The notes beneath the pieces are model-generated. The model searched no databases. It saw only the letters and a program-made list of their open reading frames with translations, and was not told the DNA's origin. Of a stretch of DNA of 64,000 nucleotides, positions 45,069-53,392 are shown in pieces. Where the stretch lies: assembly GCF_000420545.1 (NCBI RefSeq), contig NZ_ATVD01000001.1, positions 248,001 to 312,000 on the forward strand. Reading direction: 5' to 3'. Position 1 is the first letter of the stretch. Each line of letters starts with the position of its first letter. Source of the DNA: Arenimonas oryziterrae DSM 21050 = YC6267. GTDB lineage: Bacteria > Pseudomonadota > Gammaproteobacteria > Xanthomonadales > Xanthomonadaceae. The translations under genes were made by a program, and so were the position numbers.

Positions 45069-46715
45069 TCAATCCAGGGGTCGAATGGAATCGGGGACGA
45101 TGTTGCCGCCCTGCCCGATCAGTTGGCTGACGACGGGGTCAGCGAGAAACGCTGCCTCGGCTCCGGTCAGGCGTTCGCTGCGCTGACGTTCGTTGCGGTT
45201 GTGCAAGGTGTCGCCGCTGGCATGCGCCGCCGCCTCGAAGCGAATCTGCGGCGCGGCACCGAGCAAGCTTGACAGCGACTGCGCCAGATTGCGCACCAGG
45301 TTGTCGGTGCGCAGATATTCCATGTCCTGCGGCAGCGAGAGCTTCAGCAGGTTGTCGGCATAGCCGACGAAAACGCTGTGCGAAGCCAACTGCAGGCCCG
45401 GGCCTTTCAAGCCAGCTTGCGCGATCAGATTCAGCCAGTCGTCGACCGACTGCAGGGCGACCGCAGGCGTCGCCGCTGCGGGCGGCGATGTCGGCGCGAG
45501 CTCGCGAATGGCGGGCGCAGGCGCGGCGGGAGCGACGCTCGCCCGCGCCTCGGGCGCGGATCGGGTCGCGGCCGGCGTCGATGCCTGCGCGGCGGGACGC
45601 GCGATGACCGCACCCGATGCCTCCGCCGGACGAAACGCCAGCATGCGCAGCAAGGCCATTTCAAAACCGGCGCGCGGACTGGGCGCAATGCCCAGGTCGC
45701 GGCGTCCGCCGACGGCCATCTGGTACCACAGCTGCACGAGTTCGGGCGACAGACGGCCTGCGAACGCCGGTGCATCGATGCGCGAGGGCTCGCCCTCGAA
45801 ACCCGGCACGAGCTGGTACAGCTGGATGCGATGCAATTCGCTGGCGAGGTCTTCCAGGACATGACCGAAATCGGGCGAAAACTGCGCCATCGCTTCGACC
45901 TCGGCGATGAGTTTGGCGCCATCGCCATCGCTCAACGCCTGCAACAGTTCGCCGACCTGGGCGCCTTCGACGGTGCCGAGCATCGCGTTGACGCCCGCTT
46001 CCTCCAGCTTGCCGCCGGCATTGCTGCTGCCGGTATAGGCGATCGCCTGGTCGAGCAAGGACAAGCCGTCACGAAGGCTGCCGTCGGCCGCGCGTGCCAA
46101 CAGGTTGATCGCCCCGGCGTCGGCAGCGATGTTTTCCGCCTGCAGGATGCGGGTCATCTGCCCGGCGATTTGCGTCACTTCCAGTCGGCGCAGGTTGAAT
46201 TGCAAGCAGCGCGACAGCACGGTCACCGGCAATTTCTGCGGGTCGGTGGTTGCCAGCAGGAACTTCACGTGGCCCGGCGGCTCTTCCAGTGTCTTGAGCA
46301 GCGCATTGAACGCGCTCTTGGACAGCATGTGCACTTCGTCGATCAGGTAGACCTTGGTGCGGCCGCGCGCAGGCATGTATTGCGCGTTTTCGATCAGGGC
46401 GCGCACGTCGTCGACACCGGTATTGCTGGCGGCATCGATTTCCAGCAGGTCCACGAAGCGGCCGGCATCGATGTCCACGCAGGCATTGCACTCGCCGCAA
46501 GGCTCGGCACCGGTGCCGCGTTCGCAATTCAGGCTCTTGGCGAAAATACGCGCGATCGTGGTCTTGCCGACGCCACGGGTACCGGTGAACAGAAAGGCGT
46601 GATGGACCCGGCCGGTATCGAGGGCATTGGTGAGCGCGCGCACCACGTGTTCCTGCCCGACCAGTTCAGCGAAGCGCCGGGGGCGCCATTTTCGGGCAAG
46701 GACGAGATAGGACAT
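45069..46715 (-). CDS. dnaX: DNA polymerase III gamma/tau subunit
   Basis: This 548-residue clamp-loader ATPase begins at MSYLVLARKWRPRRFAELVG. Walker A is FTGTRGVGKTTIAR near residue 45, zinc ligands are CERGTGAEPCGECNAC near 64-79, and Walker B is VYLIDEVHMLSKSAFN near 125. The Ala/Pro-rich linker (about 365-430) and C-terminal tau domain are shorter than in E. coli (643). I did not find a frameshift site and cannot say whether gamma is made. It is followed by ybaB and recR. Confidence 0.97.
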   Translation of the reverse strand: MSYLVLARKWRPRRFAELVGQEHVVRALTNALDTGRVHHAFLFTGTRGVGKTTIARIFAKSLNCERGTGAEPCGECNACVDIDAGRFVDLLEIDAASNTGVDDVRALIENAQYMPARGRTKVYLIDEVHMLSKSAFNALLKTLEEPPGHVKFLLATTDPQKLPVTVLSRCLQFNLRRLEVTQIAGQMTRILQAENIAADAGAINLLARAADGSLRDGLSLLDQAIAYTGSSNAGGKLEEAGVNAMLGTVEGAQVGELLQALSDGDGAKLIAEVEAMAQFSPDFGHVLEDLASELHRIQLYQLVPGFEGEPSRIDAPAFAGRLSPELVQLWYQMAVGGRRDLGIAPSPRAGFEMALLRMLAFRPAEASGAVIARPAAQASTPAATRSAPEARASVAPAAPAPAIRELAPTSPPAAATPAVALQSVDDWLNLIAQAGLKGPGLQLASHSVFVGYADNLLKLSLPQDMEYLRTDNLVRNLAQSLSSLLGAAPQIRFEAAAHASGDTLHNRNERQRSERLTGAEAAFLADPVVSQLIGQGGNIVPDSIRPLD

Positions 46716-46787
46716 GGGGATACTCGACGGGAACCGGGGCATTGTGCCAACCGCCCGCCCCCCGGCCAAGCGCCGCGAAAGCGCGGC

Positions 46788-46816
46788 TTGTCCGGACTGC
46801 CGCGCTCAGGTACAAT
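46788..46816 (+). promoter_or_regulatory. Sigma-70 promoter for tRNA-Ser(GGA)
   Basis: TTGTCC (46788-46793) and TACAAT (46811-46816) are separated by exactly 17 bases. The tRNA begins 68 bases later, giving a normal tRNA leader. It lies in the gap between the divergent dnaX start and the tRNA, so it can serve only the tRNA (and possibly the SRP RNA). Confidence 0.7.
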
Positions 46817-46883
46817 TTCGCTCTTGTTTCAGGCGCTTACCTCGGTAACGAGACGCGCGGCGGAAACAAATGCGGTAAGAAAC

Positions 46884-46976
46884 GGAGAGGTGTCCGAGTG
46901 GTTTAAGGAGCACGCCTGGAAAGTGTGTGTACGGCTTAACCCCGTACCGAGGGTTCGAATCCCTCTCTCTCCGCCA
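46884..46976 (+). tRNA. tRNA-Ser(GGA)
   Basis: This is a 93-base cloverleaf with a long variable arm. The acceptor stem GGAGAGG pairs with TCTCTCC (one G-T pair), the anticodon loop CTGGAAA carries GGA at 46918-46920, and the T-arm is GGGTTCGAATCCC-like. CCA is encoded at 46974-46976. It reads UCC and UCU serine codons and is close to E. coli tRNA-Ser(GGA). Confidence 0.97.
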
Positions 46977-47050
46977 GTTCCTGCAATGACGACTGTTCCA
47001 GCAGTTTGCATGAGTTCCACCTGGCGAATTCCCAGTCGCCCGATTTCTAT

Positions 47051-47163
47051 GGTGGCCCTTGTCGGCCCCTCGCGACGATAGGTCGAAAACCCCGCCAGGG
47101 CCGGAAGGCAGCAACGGTATTGACTGATTCGGGTGCCGAGACCCGCCGGCAAGGGCTGCCACC
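47051..47163 (+). ncRNA. ffs: Signal recognition particle 4.5S RNA
   Basis: The conserved core CAGGGCCGGAAGGCAGCA is at 47096-47113, with the GGAA tetraloop that binds Ffh. The 5' end GGTGGCCCTTG pairs with CAAGGGCTGCCACC at the 3' end, making the long hairpin. The position next to dnaX is common. It guides membrane-protein targeting with Ffh and FtsY. Confidence 0.93.
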
Positions 47164-47233
47164 CATGCTTACCAGAGACCGCCGCTACCCCAGAGCTTAA
47201 TAGCTTGCGGGAAAAATGCGCTCGCGTGGTCCG

Positions 47234-47659
47234 CTACTCTTTCTCAAGCGGATGCAACCAATCCGCTGCCCCATCCGCATAGTGCTCGTGCTTCCAGATC
47301 GGCACGCGCGATTTCACCTCGTCGATGATCCAGCGACAGGCTGCGAACGCCGCCTCGCGATGGCCCGCGCTGACGCCGACCCATACCGCGAGCTCACCCA
47401 GTGCCAGACGTCCGACGCGATGCACGCAGGCGGCGTCGACGATGGCGAATCGCTGCCGTGCTTCGGCCAGCACTTTCGCGCCCTCGCTTTCCGCCAGCGC
47501 CACATAGGCTTCGTAAGTCAGCGCCGCGACCGGTCGCCCCTCATTGATGTCGCGCACCCAGCCTTCGAAACTCGCATAGGCACCGGCCTGCTGCGCCAGC
47601 AGTTGCGCGCGCAGGGGCGCGATGTCGAAGGCCGTGTCGGAAATCGAGAAACCGGACAT
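47234..47659 (-). CDS. moaE: Molybdopterin synthase catalytic subunit
   Basis: This 141-residue enzyme adds dithiolene sulfur to precursor Z, with MoaD as sulfur donor. HRVGRLALGELAVWVGVSAGHREAAF is the family core (shown in part), and the active-site lysine is in SRVPIWKHEHYADG near residues 116-130. It follows moaD by 2 bases; a GGGAGG ribosome site lies at the moaD end. It is the last gene of the moa operon. Confidence 0.96.
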   Translation of the reverse strand: MSGFSISDTAFDIAPLRAQLLAQQAGAYASFEGWVRDINEGRPVAALTYEAYVALAESEGAKVLAEARQRFAIVDAACVHRVGRLALGELAVWVGVSAGHREAAFAACRWIIDEVKSRVPIWKHEHYADGAADWLHPLEKE

Positions 47660-47661
47660 CC

Positions 47662-47898
47662 CTAGCCTCCCGACACCGGCGGAATGAAGGCGATTTCCGC
47701 ACCGTCGTCGACGTGATCGTTCCAATCAGCGAAGGCGCCATCTACCGCAACACGCAGCCGCTCCCGGCCCAGCGAAAACCCATGACGGGTGCGCAACTCC
47801 TCGTACAGGGCCGCCAGCGACACCGGCGTCGGCAGCGCCTCCGAGGCCACGCCCGCGGCATCGCGCAGGCTGGCGAAATACAGCACGGTCACGCTCAT
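47662..47898 (-). CDS. moaD: Molybdopterin synthase sulfur carrier subunit
   Basis: This 78-residue ubiquitin-fold protein ends in VSGG, the C-terminal Gly-Gly that is adenylated by MoeB and thiocarboxylated. [15 protein letters not shown] and [11 protein letters not shown] are diagnostic. The ATG overlaps the moaC stop by 4 bases. No moeB is in the window. Confidence 0.95.
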   Translation of the reverse strand: MSVTVLYFASLRDAAGVASEALPTPVSLAALYEELRTRHGFSLGRERLRVAVDGAFADWNDHVDDGAEIAFIPPVSGG

Positions 47899-48377
47899 GC
47901 CGGTCCCATGTCGCGTTTCCCGCCGCGCTTGGCCAGCAACTTCGCCGGTCCGATGACCAAAGCATGCGACAAGGCCTTGCACATGTCGTAGACCGTCAAG
48001 GCCGCGACAGTGGCGCCGGTGAGCGCTTCCATCTCGACCCCGGTGCGATGAACGGTGCGCACGGTGCATTCGATGCGCAGCACCGTGTCGGCGTGCCAAT
48101 CGATCTGGAACCGGCAGCCGTCGATCGGCAGCGGATGGCAGAACGGAATCAGCTCGTGCGTGCGCTTGACGGCCATCGTGCCGGCGATGATCGCCGTATC
48201 GACGACCGGCCCTTTGGCCGTGCTGAGTCCGGATTTTTTCAGCTGCGTCGCGACCGCCGCGGGGAAACGCACGCGACATTCGGCCGTCGCCGTGCGCGCC
48301 GTCGCGACTTTCGACGACACGTCGACCATGGCCGGACGACCGGCGGCATCGACATGGGTGAGTTTGTTTCTGGCCAT
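47895..48377 (-). CDS. moaC: Cyclic pyranopterin monophosphate synthase
   Basis: This 160-residue enzyme acts with MoaA to form cyclic pyranopterin monophosphate. The active site is visible in [20 protein letters not shown] and [13 protein letters not shown], followed by [18 protein letters not shown] and [10 protein letters not shown]. The layout is standard. It lies directly after moaA with no gap and overlaps moaD. Confidence 0.97.
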   Translation of the reverse strand: MARNKLTHVDAAGRPAMVDVSSKVATARTATAECRVRFPAAVATQLKKSGLSTAKGPVVDTAIIAGTMAVKRTHELIPFCHPLPIDGCRFQIDWHADTVLRIECTVRTVHRTGVEMEALTGATVAALTVYDMCKALSHALVIGPAKLLAKRGGKRDMGPA

Positions 48378-49394
48378 TTATCCGCCGATGAAGAACATTT
48401 CGATTTTCTTGCTATCGGCATGCGGCTGCGCGCGGATCTCGCTGTAGCGGTCCGCACGACGCTGCCACAGGTCCGACACGCGGCGCGCCAGGGCGAACTC
48501 GCCCTCGGCAATCGCTGGCCGCAGATCCTGGCCCGTCGAAGCAAACAGGCAGGTGAACAATTGTCCGTCGGCCGACAAGCGGGCGCGGTGACAGTCGCCG
48601 CAGAAAGGCTCGCTGACCGAACTCACGAAACCGACTTCGCCCTCGCCATCGACGAAGCCATGCCGCGATGCGACTTCGCCACGATAGCTCGGCGACAAGG
48701 CCTGCAGCGGCCAGCGCGCCGAGATGAGGTCGCGCAGCTCCCTCGACGGCACAACGGCCTGCGGTCGCCAGCCATTGCAGTTGCCGACGTCCATGTATTC
48801 GATGAAGCGGATGACGTGCCCGGTGCCGCGAAAGCGTTCGACCAGGGGCAACACCTGATCTTCGTTGACGCCGCGCTGGATCACCGAGTTCAGCTTGATC
48901 GCGCGGAATCCGGCCGCTTCTGCCGCCGCGATCCCGCGGAGAACGTCGCCGACCTCGCCACGCCCGCCCGACAGCGCGCGGAACACCGCCGGATCCACGG
49001 CATCGAGACTGACCGTCAGCCGATGCAATCCGGCCTCGCGCAAGGCCACGGCCTGGCCCGCGAGGAGAGAACCGTTGGTCGTCAATGCGAGATCGTCGAC
49101 GCCGGGAATCGCCGCGAGTCGCGCCACGAGCTGCGCGATGTTCTTTCGCAACAAAGGCTCGCCGCCAGTGAGGCGAATCTTGCGCACGCCCAGGCGAACG
49201 AAACCGCGCACGGCGGTTTCGATGTCCTCGAAGGACAGCCGGCGCGCACGATCGAGCGTCGACTCTTCCGGGGTCTGCCCTTCGGGCATGCAATAGGGGC
49301 AGCGGTAATTGCAGGTTTCGATGACCGACACGCGCAGGTCGCGCAACGGACGCGCGAGGACGTCGACCGGGGCATCGCTCCTGACGTCGGGCAT
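48378..49394 (-). CDS. moaA: GTP 3',8-cyclase
   Basis: This 338-residue radical-SAM enzyme converts GTP to 3',8-cyclo-GTP. The SAM cluster cysteines are in VIETCNYRCPYCMPEG near residues 26-41. The second cluster is C-terminal in PFCGDCHRARLSADGQLFTC (Cys near 263, 266, 280). The chain ends in GG, required for activity. The ATG of MPDVRSDAP is used. It follows the MBL gene by 5 bases and precedes moaC. No molybdenum-cofactor riboswitch is seen ahead of it. Confidence 0.97.
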   Translation of the reverse strand: MPDVRSDAPVDVLARPLRDLRVSVIETCNYRCPYCMPEGQTPEESTLDRARRLSFEDIETAVRGFVRLGVRKIRLTGGEPLLRKNIAQLVARLAAIPGVDDLALTTNGSLLAGQAVALREAGLHRLTVSLDAVDPAVFRALSGGRGEVGDVLRGIAAAEAAGFRAIKLNSVIQRGVNEDQVLPLVERFRGTGHVIRFIEYMDVGNCNGWRPQAVVPSRELRDLISARWPLQALSPSYRGEVASRHGFVDGEGEVGFVSSVSEPFCGDCHRARLSADGQLFTCLFASTGQDLRPAIAEGEFALARRVSDLWQRRADRYSEIRAQPHADSKKIEMFFIGG

Positions 49395-49399
49395 CGCGT

Positions 49400-50155
49400 T
49401 CACGGCGCGACCGCCGGACCGCTCGGCTCGGCCAGGGCAAGCCGCTCGCCCGCTTCGGCCACGCGATGACCGCGGGCACGCAAGGCCTCGCCGTCCGCTT
49501 TCGAGGCGTAGTGGTAGAGCACGCAGCGCGCCAGCAGGGCCGGGGCGTATTCGCGCTCCAGATCCTCGATGCCGCTGTGCGAGGGATTGCCGTGCAAGGC
49601 GCAGTCGTGTGCGATCAACTCGCCGGCGTCGGCGTAGCGCGCCAGCATTTCCGGGATCGGCCGTGTATCGCCCGTCCAGACGAACGCACCCGGCAATCGC
49701 AGGGCGAAGGCCGTCTCGGGCTGGTGATGGCGCACGGGAAACACGTCGTACCAACGCTGCTCGTGCCAGAACCCGCGCGTCACCGGGATCAGCTGGAAGC
49801 CGTCCCACCAGTTCGCGCCGCCTTCGGCGATCACACCCGGATACTCGGCCAGACGCGATTGCAGATGCGGCACGACCGTCGCAGGCACGTACAGGCGCAC
49901 CTTGCCGCGCAGCGCCGGATCGAAATAGATCTTGTAGAACAAGCGTTCCAGACCAGCGACGTGGTCCATGTGCACATGCGTGATGAACACCGCTTCCGGC
50001 GCGCGTTCGTAGTGCGCCAGATAGGCGGTCAGCGCTTCCTGCCCGCAGTCGATCATCAGCAGCGGTCGCTCGTCGCATTCCACGACCGCCGACGCCGATC
50101 CCAGCTCGACGGCCTGCGAACTGCCCACGCCCAGCATGCGCAGGGACCAGCTCAT
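49400..50155 (-). CDS. MBL-fold metallohydrolase, RNase Z-like
   Basis: This is a 251-residue metallo-beta-lactamase-fold enzyme. The metal motif HVHMDH is in VFITHVHMDHVAGLE near residues 60-72, further ligands are in FPVRHHQPE, AFVWTGDTRPIPE and LIAHDC, and the last His is in CVLYHYASKADG. The arrangement resembles RNase Z and related phosphodiesterases, but the exosite arm of RNase Z is absent. It overlaps kdkA by 4 bases and is translated ahead of moaA; a link to cofactor synthesis is only positional. Confidence 0.85.
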   Translation of the reverse strand: MSWSLRMLGVGSSQAVELGSASAVVECDERPLLMIDCGQEALTAYLAHYERAPEAVFITHVHMDHVAGLERLFYKIYFDPALRGKVRLYVPATVVPHLQSRLAEYPGVIAEGGANWWDGFQLIPVTRGFWHEQRWYDVFPVRHHQPETAFALRLPGAFVWTGDTRPIPEMLARYADAGELIAHDCALHGNPSHSGIEDLEREYAPALLARCVLYHYASKADGEALRARGHRVAEAGERLALAEPSGPAVAP

Positions 50156-50901
50156 GTCCGCAGCTCCTGGTCGTGCGCCTCGCGCAGGATGGCCATGCCC
50201 TTGTCGATCATCGGCGAGGAAACGTCCTTGCATTGTTTGCGCAGCGAGCGCTCGAGCCGATCGAGCACGGCATCACACCAGGCACCGGGCGCCACTTCGC
50301 GCCGGCCCTTGTCCCAATCGATCAGCCAGAGCCGGTGATCGGCCGCGACCAGAATATTGTGCGCGTTCAAATCGGCGTGATGCGCGCCGTGGTGATGGCA
50401 GCGCGCGATCGCCTTGCCGGCGGCCGCCCAGGGCGCCTGCACCTGTGCGCGCGAGACTACCTCGGCGAAGGCGCGAACGTCGGCGATGCGCTCGACGAGG
50501 ATCGCCGCGCGATAGCCCGAGCCCTGCCGGCGATACATCGCCGCGATCGGCGCCGGCACCGGCAGGGCCGCGGCATGCAGTTCGCGCATCAGGGAGAATT
50601 CGCGCAGGCTGCGCACCTGCGCCTCGCCTCGCCACCAGTAGACATCGGCGCTCAGGCGCGCCATCCAGCCGCCGCGACGGTAGTGGCGCAGGACCGCCGC
50701 GCCGAAATCGCCGCGCACGAACCAGGCCGCGCCGCGCCCGCCCTGCCCTTGCACCGCCTGCGCGTCGGCGCCGTAGTGCTCGGCATCGAACAGCGCCGGC
50801 GTCGCTTGCCGCAGCCGCACCGGGTCGAACACAATCGCCCCCTGCCCGCGTTCGTCGCGGAATGGCTGTCTGGCGTCGCTGGCGGCCGGGTTGTTTTCCA
50901 T
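50152..50901 (-). CDS. kdkA: 3-deoxy-D-manno-octulosonic acid kinase
   Basis: This 249-residue kinase phosphorylates Kdo on lipid A, a step typical of Haemophilus, Vibrio and Xanthomonadales. The catalytic loop is HHADLNAHNILV near residues 172-183 and the metal-binding Asp is in LWLIDWDKGRRE. YRAAILVERI precedes them. The upstream long frame is antisense to the GT9 gene and not coding. It heads the operon with the MBL and moa genes and diverges from the GT9 gene with 18 bases between the two start codons. Confidence 0.94.
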   Translation of the reverse strand: MENNPAASDARQPFRDERGQGAIVFDPVRLRQATPALFDAEHYGADAQAVQGQGGRGAAWFVRGDFGAAVLRHYRRGGWMARLSADVYWWRGEAQVRSLREFSLMRELHAAALPVPAPIAAMYRRQGSGYRAAILVERIADVRAFAEVVSRAQVQAPWAAAGKAIARCHHHGAHHADLNAHNILVAADHRLWLIDWDKGRREVAPGAWCDAVLDRLERSLRKQCKDVSSPMIDKGMAILREAHDQELRT

Positions 50902-50919
50902 CACGGTGAAGTCTAGCAA

Positions 50920-51969
50920 GTGAGCCCACCCGCCGCGCCGCGATCGATCTGTCTGTTGCGTCTGTCCGCGCTCGGCGACGCCACGCATGTGGTACCGCTG
51001 GTGCGGACCCTGCGCCGCGCCTGGCCGGACGTGCCGATCACCTGGATCATCGGCAAGGGCGAAGCGAAGATGCTCGAGGGCCTGGAGGGCGTCGAGTTCA
51101 TCGTGTTCGACAAGCGCGCCGGTCGCGCTGGTATCCAGGACCTCCGCCGGCAGCTTGCCGGTCGCCGCTTCGAGGTGCTGCTGCAGATGCAACTGGCCCT
51201 GCGCGCAAACCTGTTGTCGGCCTTCATCCGCGCCGACCGCCGCATCGGCTACGACCGCGCGCGCAGCAAGGAAGGCCACGGCCTGTTCATCAACCAGCGT
51301 ATCGATGTCGGCGGCCACCATGTGCTCGACGCGTTCGGGAAATTCTGTGAGCCGCTCGGTCTCGTGCAGGATCGCGTGGAATGGAATTTGCCGGTACCGC
51401 AGGCCGCCCGCGACTGGGCGGCCGAACAGTTGCCCGGCGATCAGCCCACCTTGCTGGTGTCGCCGTGTTCGAGTCACGCGCTGCGCAACTGGGCGCCGGA
51501 GCGCTACGCCGCCGTCGCCGATCACGCCGCGGCGCAAGGCTGGCGCATCGCGCTTTGCGGCGGCCGCAGCCAGCTTGAACGCGATACCGGCGATGCGATC
51601 CTCGCCGCGATGCGCGCGCCGGCCATCGACCTGATCGGCAAGGACACGCTCAAACAATTGCTGGCCCTGCTCGAACGCGCGACGCTGGTGCTGTCGCCCG
51701 ACTCGGGACCGGCGCACATGGCGAATGCCATGGGCACCAAGGTCATCGGCCTGTTCGCCTGCACCGATCGCGAACGCTGCGGCCCGTATTCGGACCTGCG
51801 CTGGTCGGTGAACCACTATGACGAAGCCGCGCGCCGTTTCCTGGGCAAGCCCGCCAGCGAGATCGGCTGGGGCAAGCGCGTGGAGTTTCCGGGCGTCATG
51901 GACCTGATCCCGGTGACGGAAGTCATCGAGCGATTCGACGCCTTCCGTCGCGATGCCGGGATGGCCTAG
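50920..51969 (+). CDS. GT9 glycosyltransferase (LPS heptosyltransferase-like)
   Basis: This is a 349-residue GT-B enzyme starting at GTG. RLSALGDATHVVPLVRTLRR near the N terminus and SPDSGPAHMANAMGTKVIGLF near residue 250-270 (part shown) are the GT9 marks of heptosyltransferases. It probably transfers heptose or a related sugar from ADP-heptose in LPS core synthesis, which fits kdkA next to it. The exact acceptor is unknown. The stop overlaps the DUF6165 stop (CTAG). Confidence 0.9.
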   Translation: MSPPAAPRSICLLRLSALGDATHVVPLVRTLRRAWPDVPITWIIGKGEAKMLEGLEGVEFIVFDKRAGRAGIQDLRRQLAGRRFEVLLQMQLALRANLLSAFIRADRRIGYDRARSKEGHGLFINQRIDVGGHHVLDAFGKFCEPLGLVQDRVEWNLPVPQAARDWAAEQLPGDQPTLLVSPCSSHALRNWAPERYAAVADHAAAQGWRIALCGGRSQLERDTGDAILAAMRAPAIDLIGKDTLKQLLALLERATLVLSPDSGPAHMANAMGTKVIGLFACTDRERCGPYSDLRWSVNHYDEAARRFLGKPASEIGWGKRVEFPGVMDLIPVTEVIERFDAFRRDAGMA

Positions 51970-52373
51970 GGCGTCGAACCGCTGCGGTAGTCCTGATAGG
52001 ACTTTTCCTCGACATAGGCCGAGCCCAGGGCAAGGTTGATGTCTTTCTTGATGCGCGCGCGCTCGTCGTTCTCGAAATAGACCGCCCGCGCCAGACGGAT
52101 GAACTCCGGACCGAAATCCTGGTTCTTCTCATTGACGCGGATGTCGTCCTCGATCACCCACAGGCGCTCGTTGACGGCCTTGAGTTCGGCGCGCAATTTG
52201 CCGATGTCGGTCCTGGACGCGGCATGCGCCATCCAGGTGGTCATCAAGGCGTCGCGTTCCTTGCGCACGTTCGCCAGCTTGGCCGGATCGGTCATGCGCT
52301 CGGACTTGATGTCGAGAATGGCGATCTTGTCGAGCAGTTCGCCGAAGGACACGGGGACAAGGATTTCGGACAT
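51966..52373 (-). CDS. DUF6165-family protein
   Basis: This is a 135-residue, highly charged, helical cytoplasmic protein. The start MSEILVPVSFGELLDKIAIL and LDIKSERMTDPAKLANVRKE match the DUF6165 family, often found beside LPS glycosyltransferases in proteobacteria. WVIEDDIRVNEKNQDFG near residue 72 is another family mark. Its role is unknown. It converges with the GT9 gene. Confidence 0.88.
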   Translation of the reverse strand: MSEILVPVSFGELLDKIAILDIKSERMTDPAKLANVRKERDALMTTWMAHAASRTDIGKLRAELKAVNERLWVIEDDIRVNEKNQDFGPEFIRLARAVYFENDERARIKKDINLALGSAYVEEKSYQDYRSGSTP

Positions 52374-52436
52374 GGCGGCCTCGCGGAAGTAGACCGCGAG
52401 TTTAACGTGCCCGGTCCGGGCCGGTGCGTTCGTGCC

Positions 52437-52631
52437 TTACTTGCAGCGCAGGAGCGGAGCCGCACCGGTGTTGGCATAACGACGCTCGGACGCATAGCCG
52501 CTGCTGGCGCCGTAGCCGATGCCGAAATCGCGTTCGCGGTAGCGGCGCGAGGCCTGGGCCTGGGCGGGAGTGGTCGGGGCCGTCGACGGGTAGCTGACGG
52601 CGACGAGGCGGGAGGTGGCGTTGGTGTTCAT
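52437..52631 (-). CDS. Small Ser/Arg-rich ORF, unknown
   Basis: This 64-residue reading frame from the ATG of MNTNATSRLVAVSYP has a GAAGGG ribosome-like site about 7 bases upstream. Composition is rich in Ser, Ala, Tyr and Arg, with RRYRERDFGIGYGASSGYAS in the middle and a lone Cys near the end. No family or domain is recognised. A good promoter lies 100 bases upstream. Whether it is translated cannot be settled here; a competing frame on the same strand is less likely. Confidence 0.5.
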   Translation of the reverse strand: MNTNATSRLVAVSYPSTAPTTPAQAQASRRYRERDFGIGYGASSGYASERRYANTGAAPLLRCK

Positions 52632-52729
52632 GGGCAAGCCCTTCGTGAATTGGTGTGTTGGTAATGTAATACACCAAATCAAGAAGTGAATGGGCCGGAA
52701 GTCATGCCCGCGAAAAATTCCTTAAGCCT

Positions 52730-52758
52730 CTTATATAAAAGGGTTTTTTGACGAACAA
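52730..52758 (-). promoter_or_regulatory. AT-rich promoter ahead of the small ORF
   Basis: On the minus strand TTGTTC (plus 52753-52758) and TATAAG (52730-52735) are 17 bases apart in an AT-rich island. Transcription would start near 52723 and leave a leader of about 90 bases before the small ORF. The stretch 52632-52795 holds no other coding sequence. Confidence 0.5.
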
Positions 52759-52795
52759 CCGAGGGGCGGCGTATGGCGCGCCGCCCCCGATCGGC

Positions 52796-53392
52796 TCAGC
52801 GCCGGGTCCAGAGGAATCGCCGGGTCACGTCCGCCGCGTCCACCGGACGATAGAAATCGCCCAGGAAGACCATGTTGTACGCCGTGGGACGCAACTGCTC
52901 GCTCTTCTGGCAGGCGGCCTTGCCGGCCAGACCGAACCAGCTGTTTTCGAAGCCGTCATGCCAGGGGAACGCCTGCTTGGCCTGATCCACGGAACCGTCG
53001 ATCAGCAACGCATAACCATTGGCGATGCGGTACTTCTTTTCCTTGCACTTGAACTGCAGGGTGTACAGCAGAAAGTCGTTGGCACCGGGTTCGGCCGGGT
53101 CGTCGCTTTCATGCAGATGCGCGACGTCCATCTCAAGCAGATTGGCGTTGCCGGGTTCGGGATTGCGCACCTTCAAATCCAGCATCCACAGCTGGCGCAC
53201 GGGTGCCTCGTTGATCGCGAAGAACAGGTACCAGCAGCGCGGCATGCTCGATGCCTTGCAGTCGCGATGTTCGACGGTGCTGGCTTCGAGATCCCAAAGC
53301 GCCCGGTCGGCGGCCGTGGACTGCGCCATGGCCAAGGGGCTACCGAGGGCCAACAGCATCGTGGTGGCGAGGACGAACGAACCGCGGCTCAT
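52796..53392 (-). CDS. Secreted protein, unknown function
   Basis: This 198-residue protein has a signal peptide (about 1-23, ending PLAMAQ). The mature protein has cysteines in HRDCKASSMPRCWYL, QFKCKEKKY and GKAACQKSE, and aromatic-rich stretches (WHDGFENSWFGLAG). It resembles small periplasmic 'surface-adhesin-like' proteins, but I cannot name a family. Its ATG overlaps the stop of the upstream secreted protein by 4 bases, so both are made together. Confidence 0.82.
   Translation of the reverse strand: MSRGSFVLATTMLLALGSPLAMAQSTAADRALWDLEASTVEHRDCKASSMPRCWYLFFAINEAPVRQLWMLDLKVRNPEPGNANLLEMDVAHLHESDDPAEPGANDFLLYTLQFKCKEKKYRIANGYALLIDGSVDQAKQAFPWHDGFENSWFGLAGKAACQKSEQLRPTAYNMVFLGDFYRPVDAADVTRRFLWTRR

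Noticed and set aside
45378-47081. 567-codon plus-strand open frame running into tRNA-Ser
   Set aside because: It is antisense to dnaX and reads through a tRNA, so it is not coding.
49395-49460. Possible molybdenum-cofactor riboswitch ahead of moaA
   Set aside because: moaA starts 5 bases after the MBL gene, leaving no room for the aptamer; no such fold is seen.
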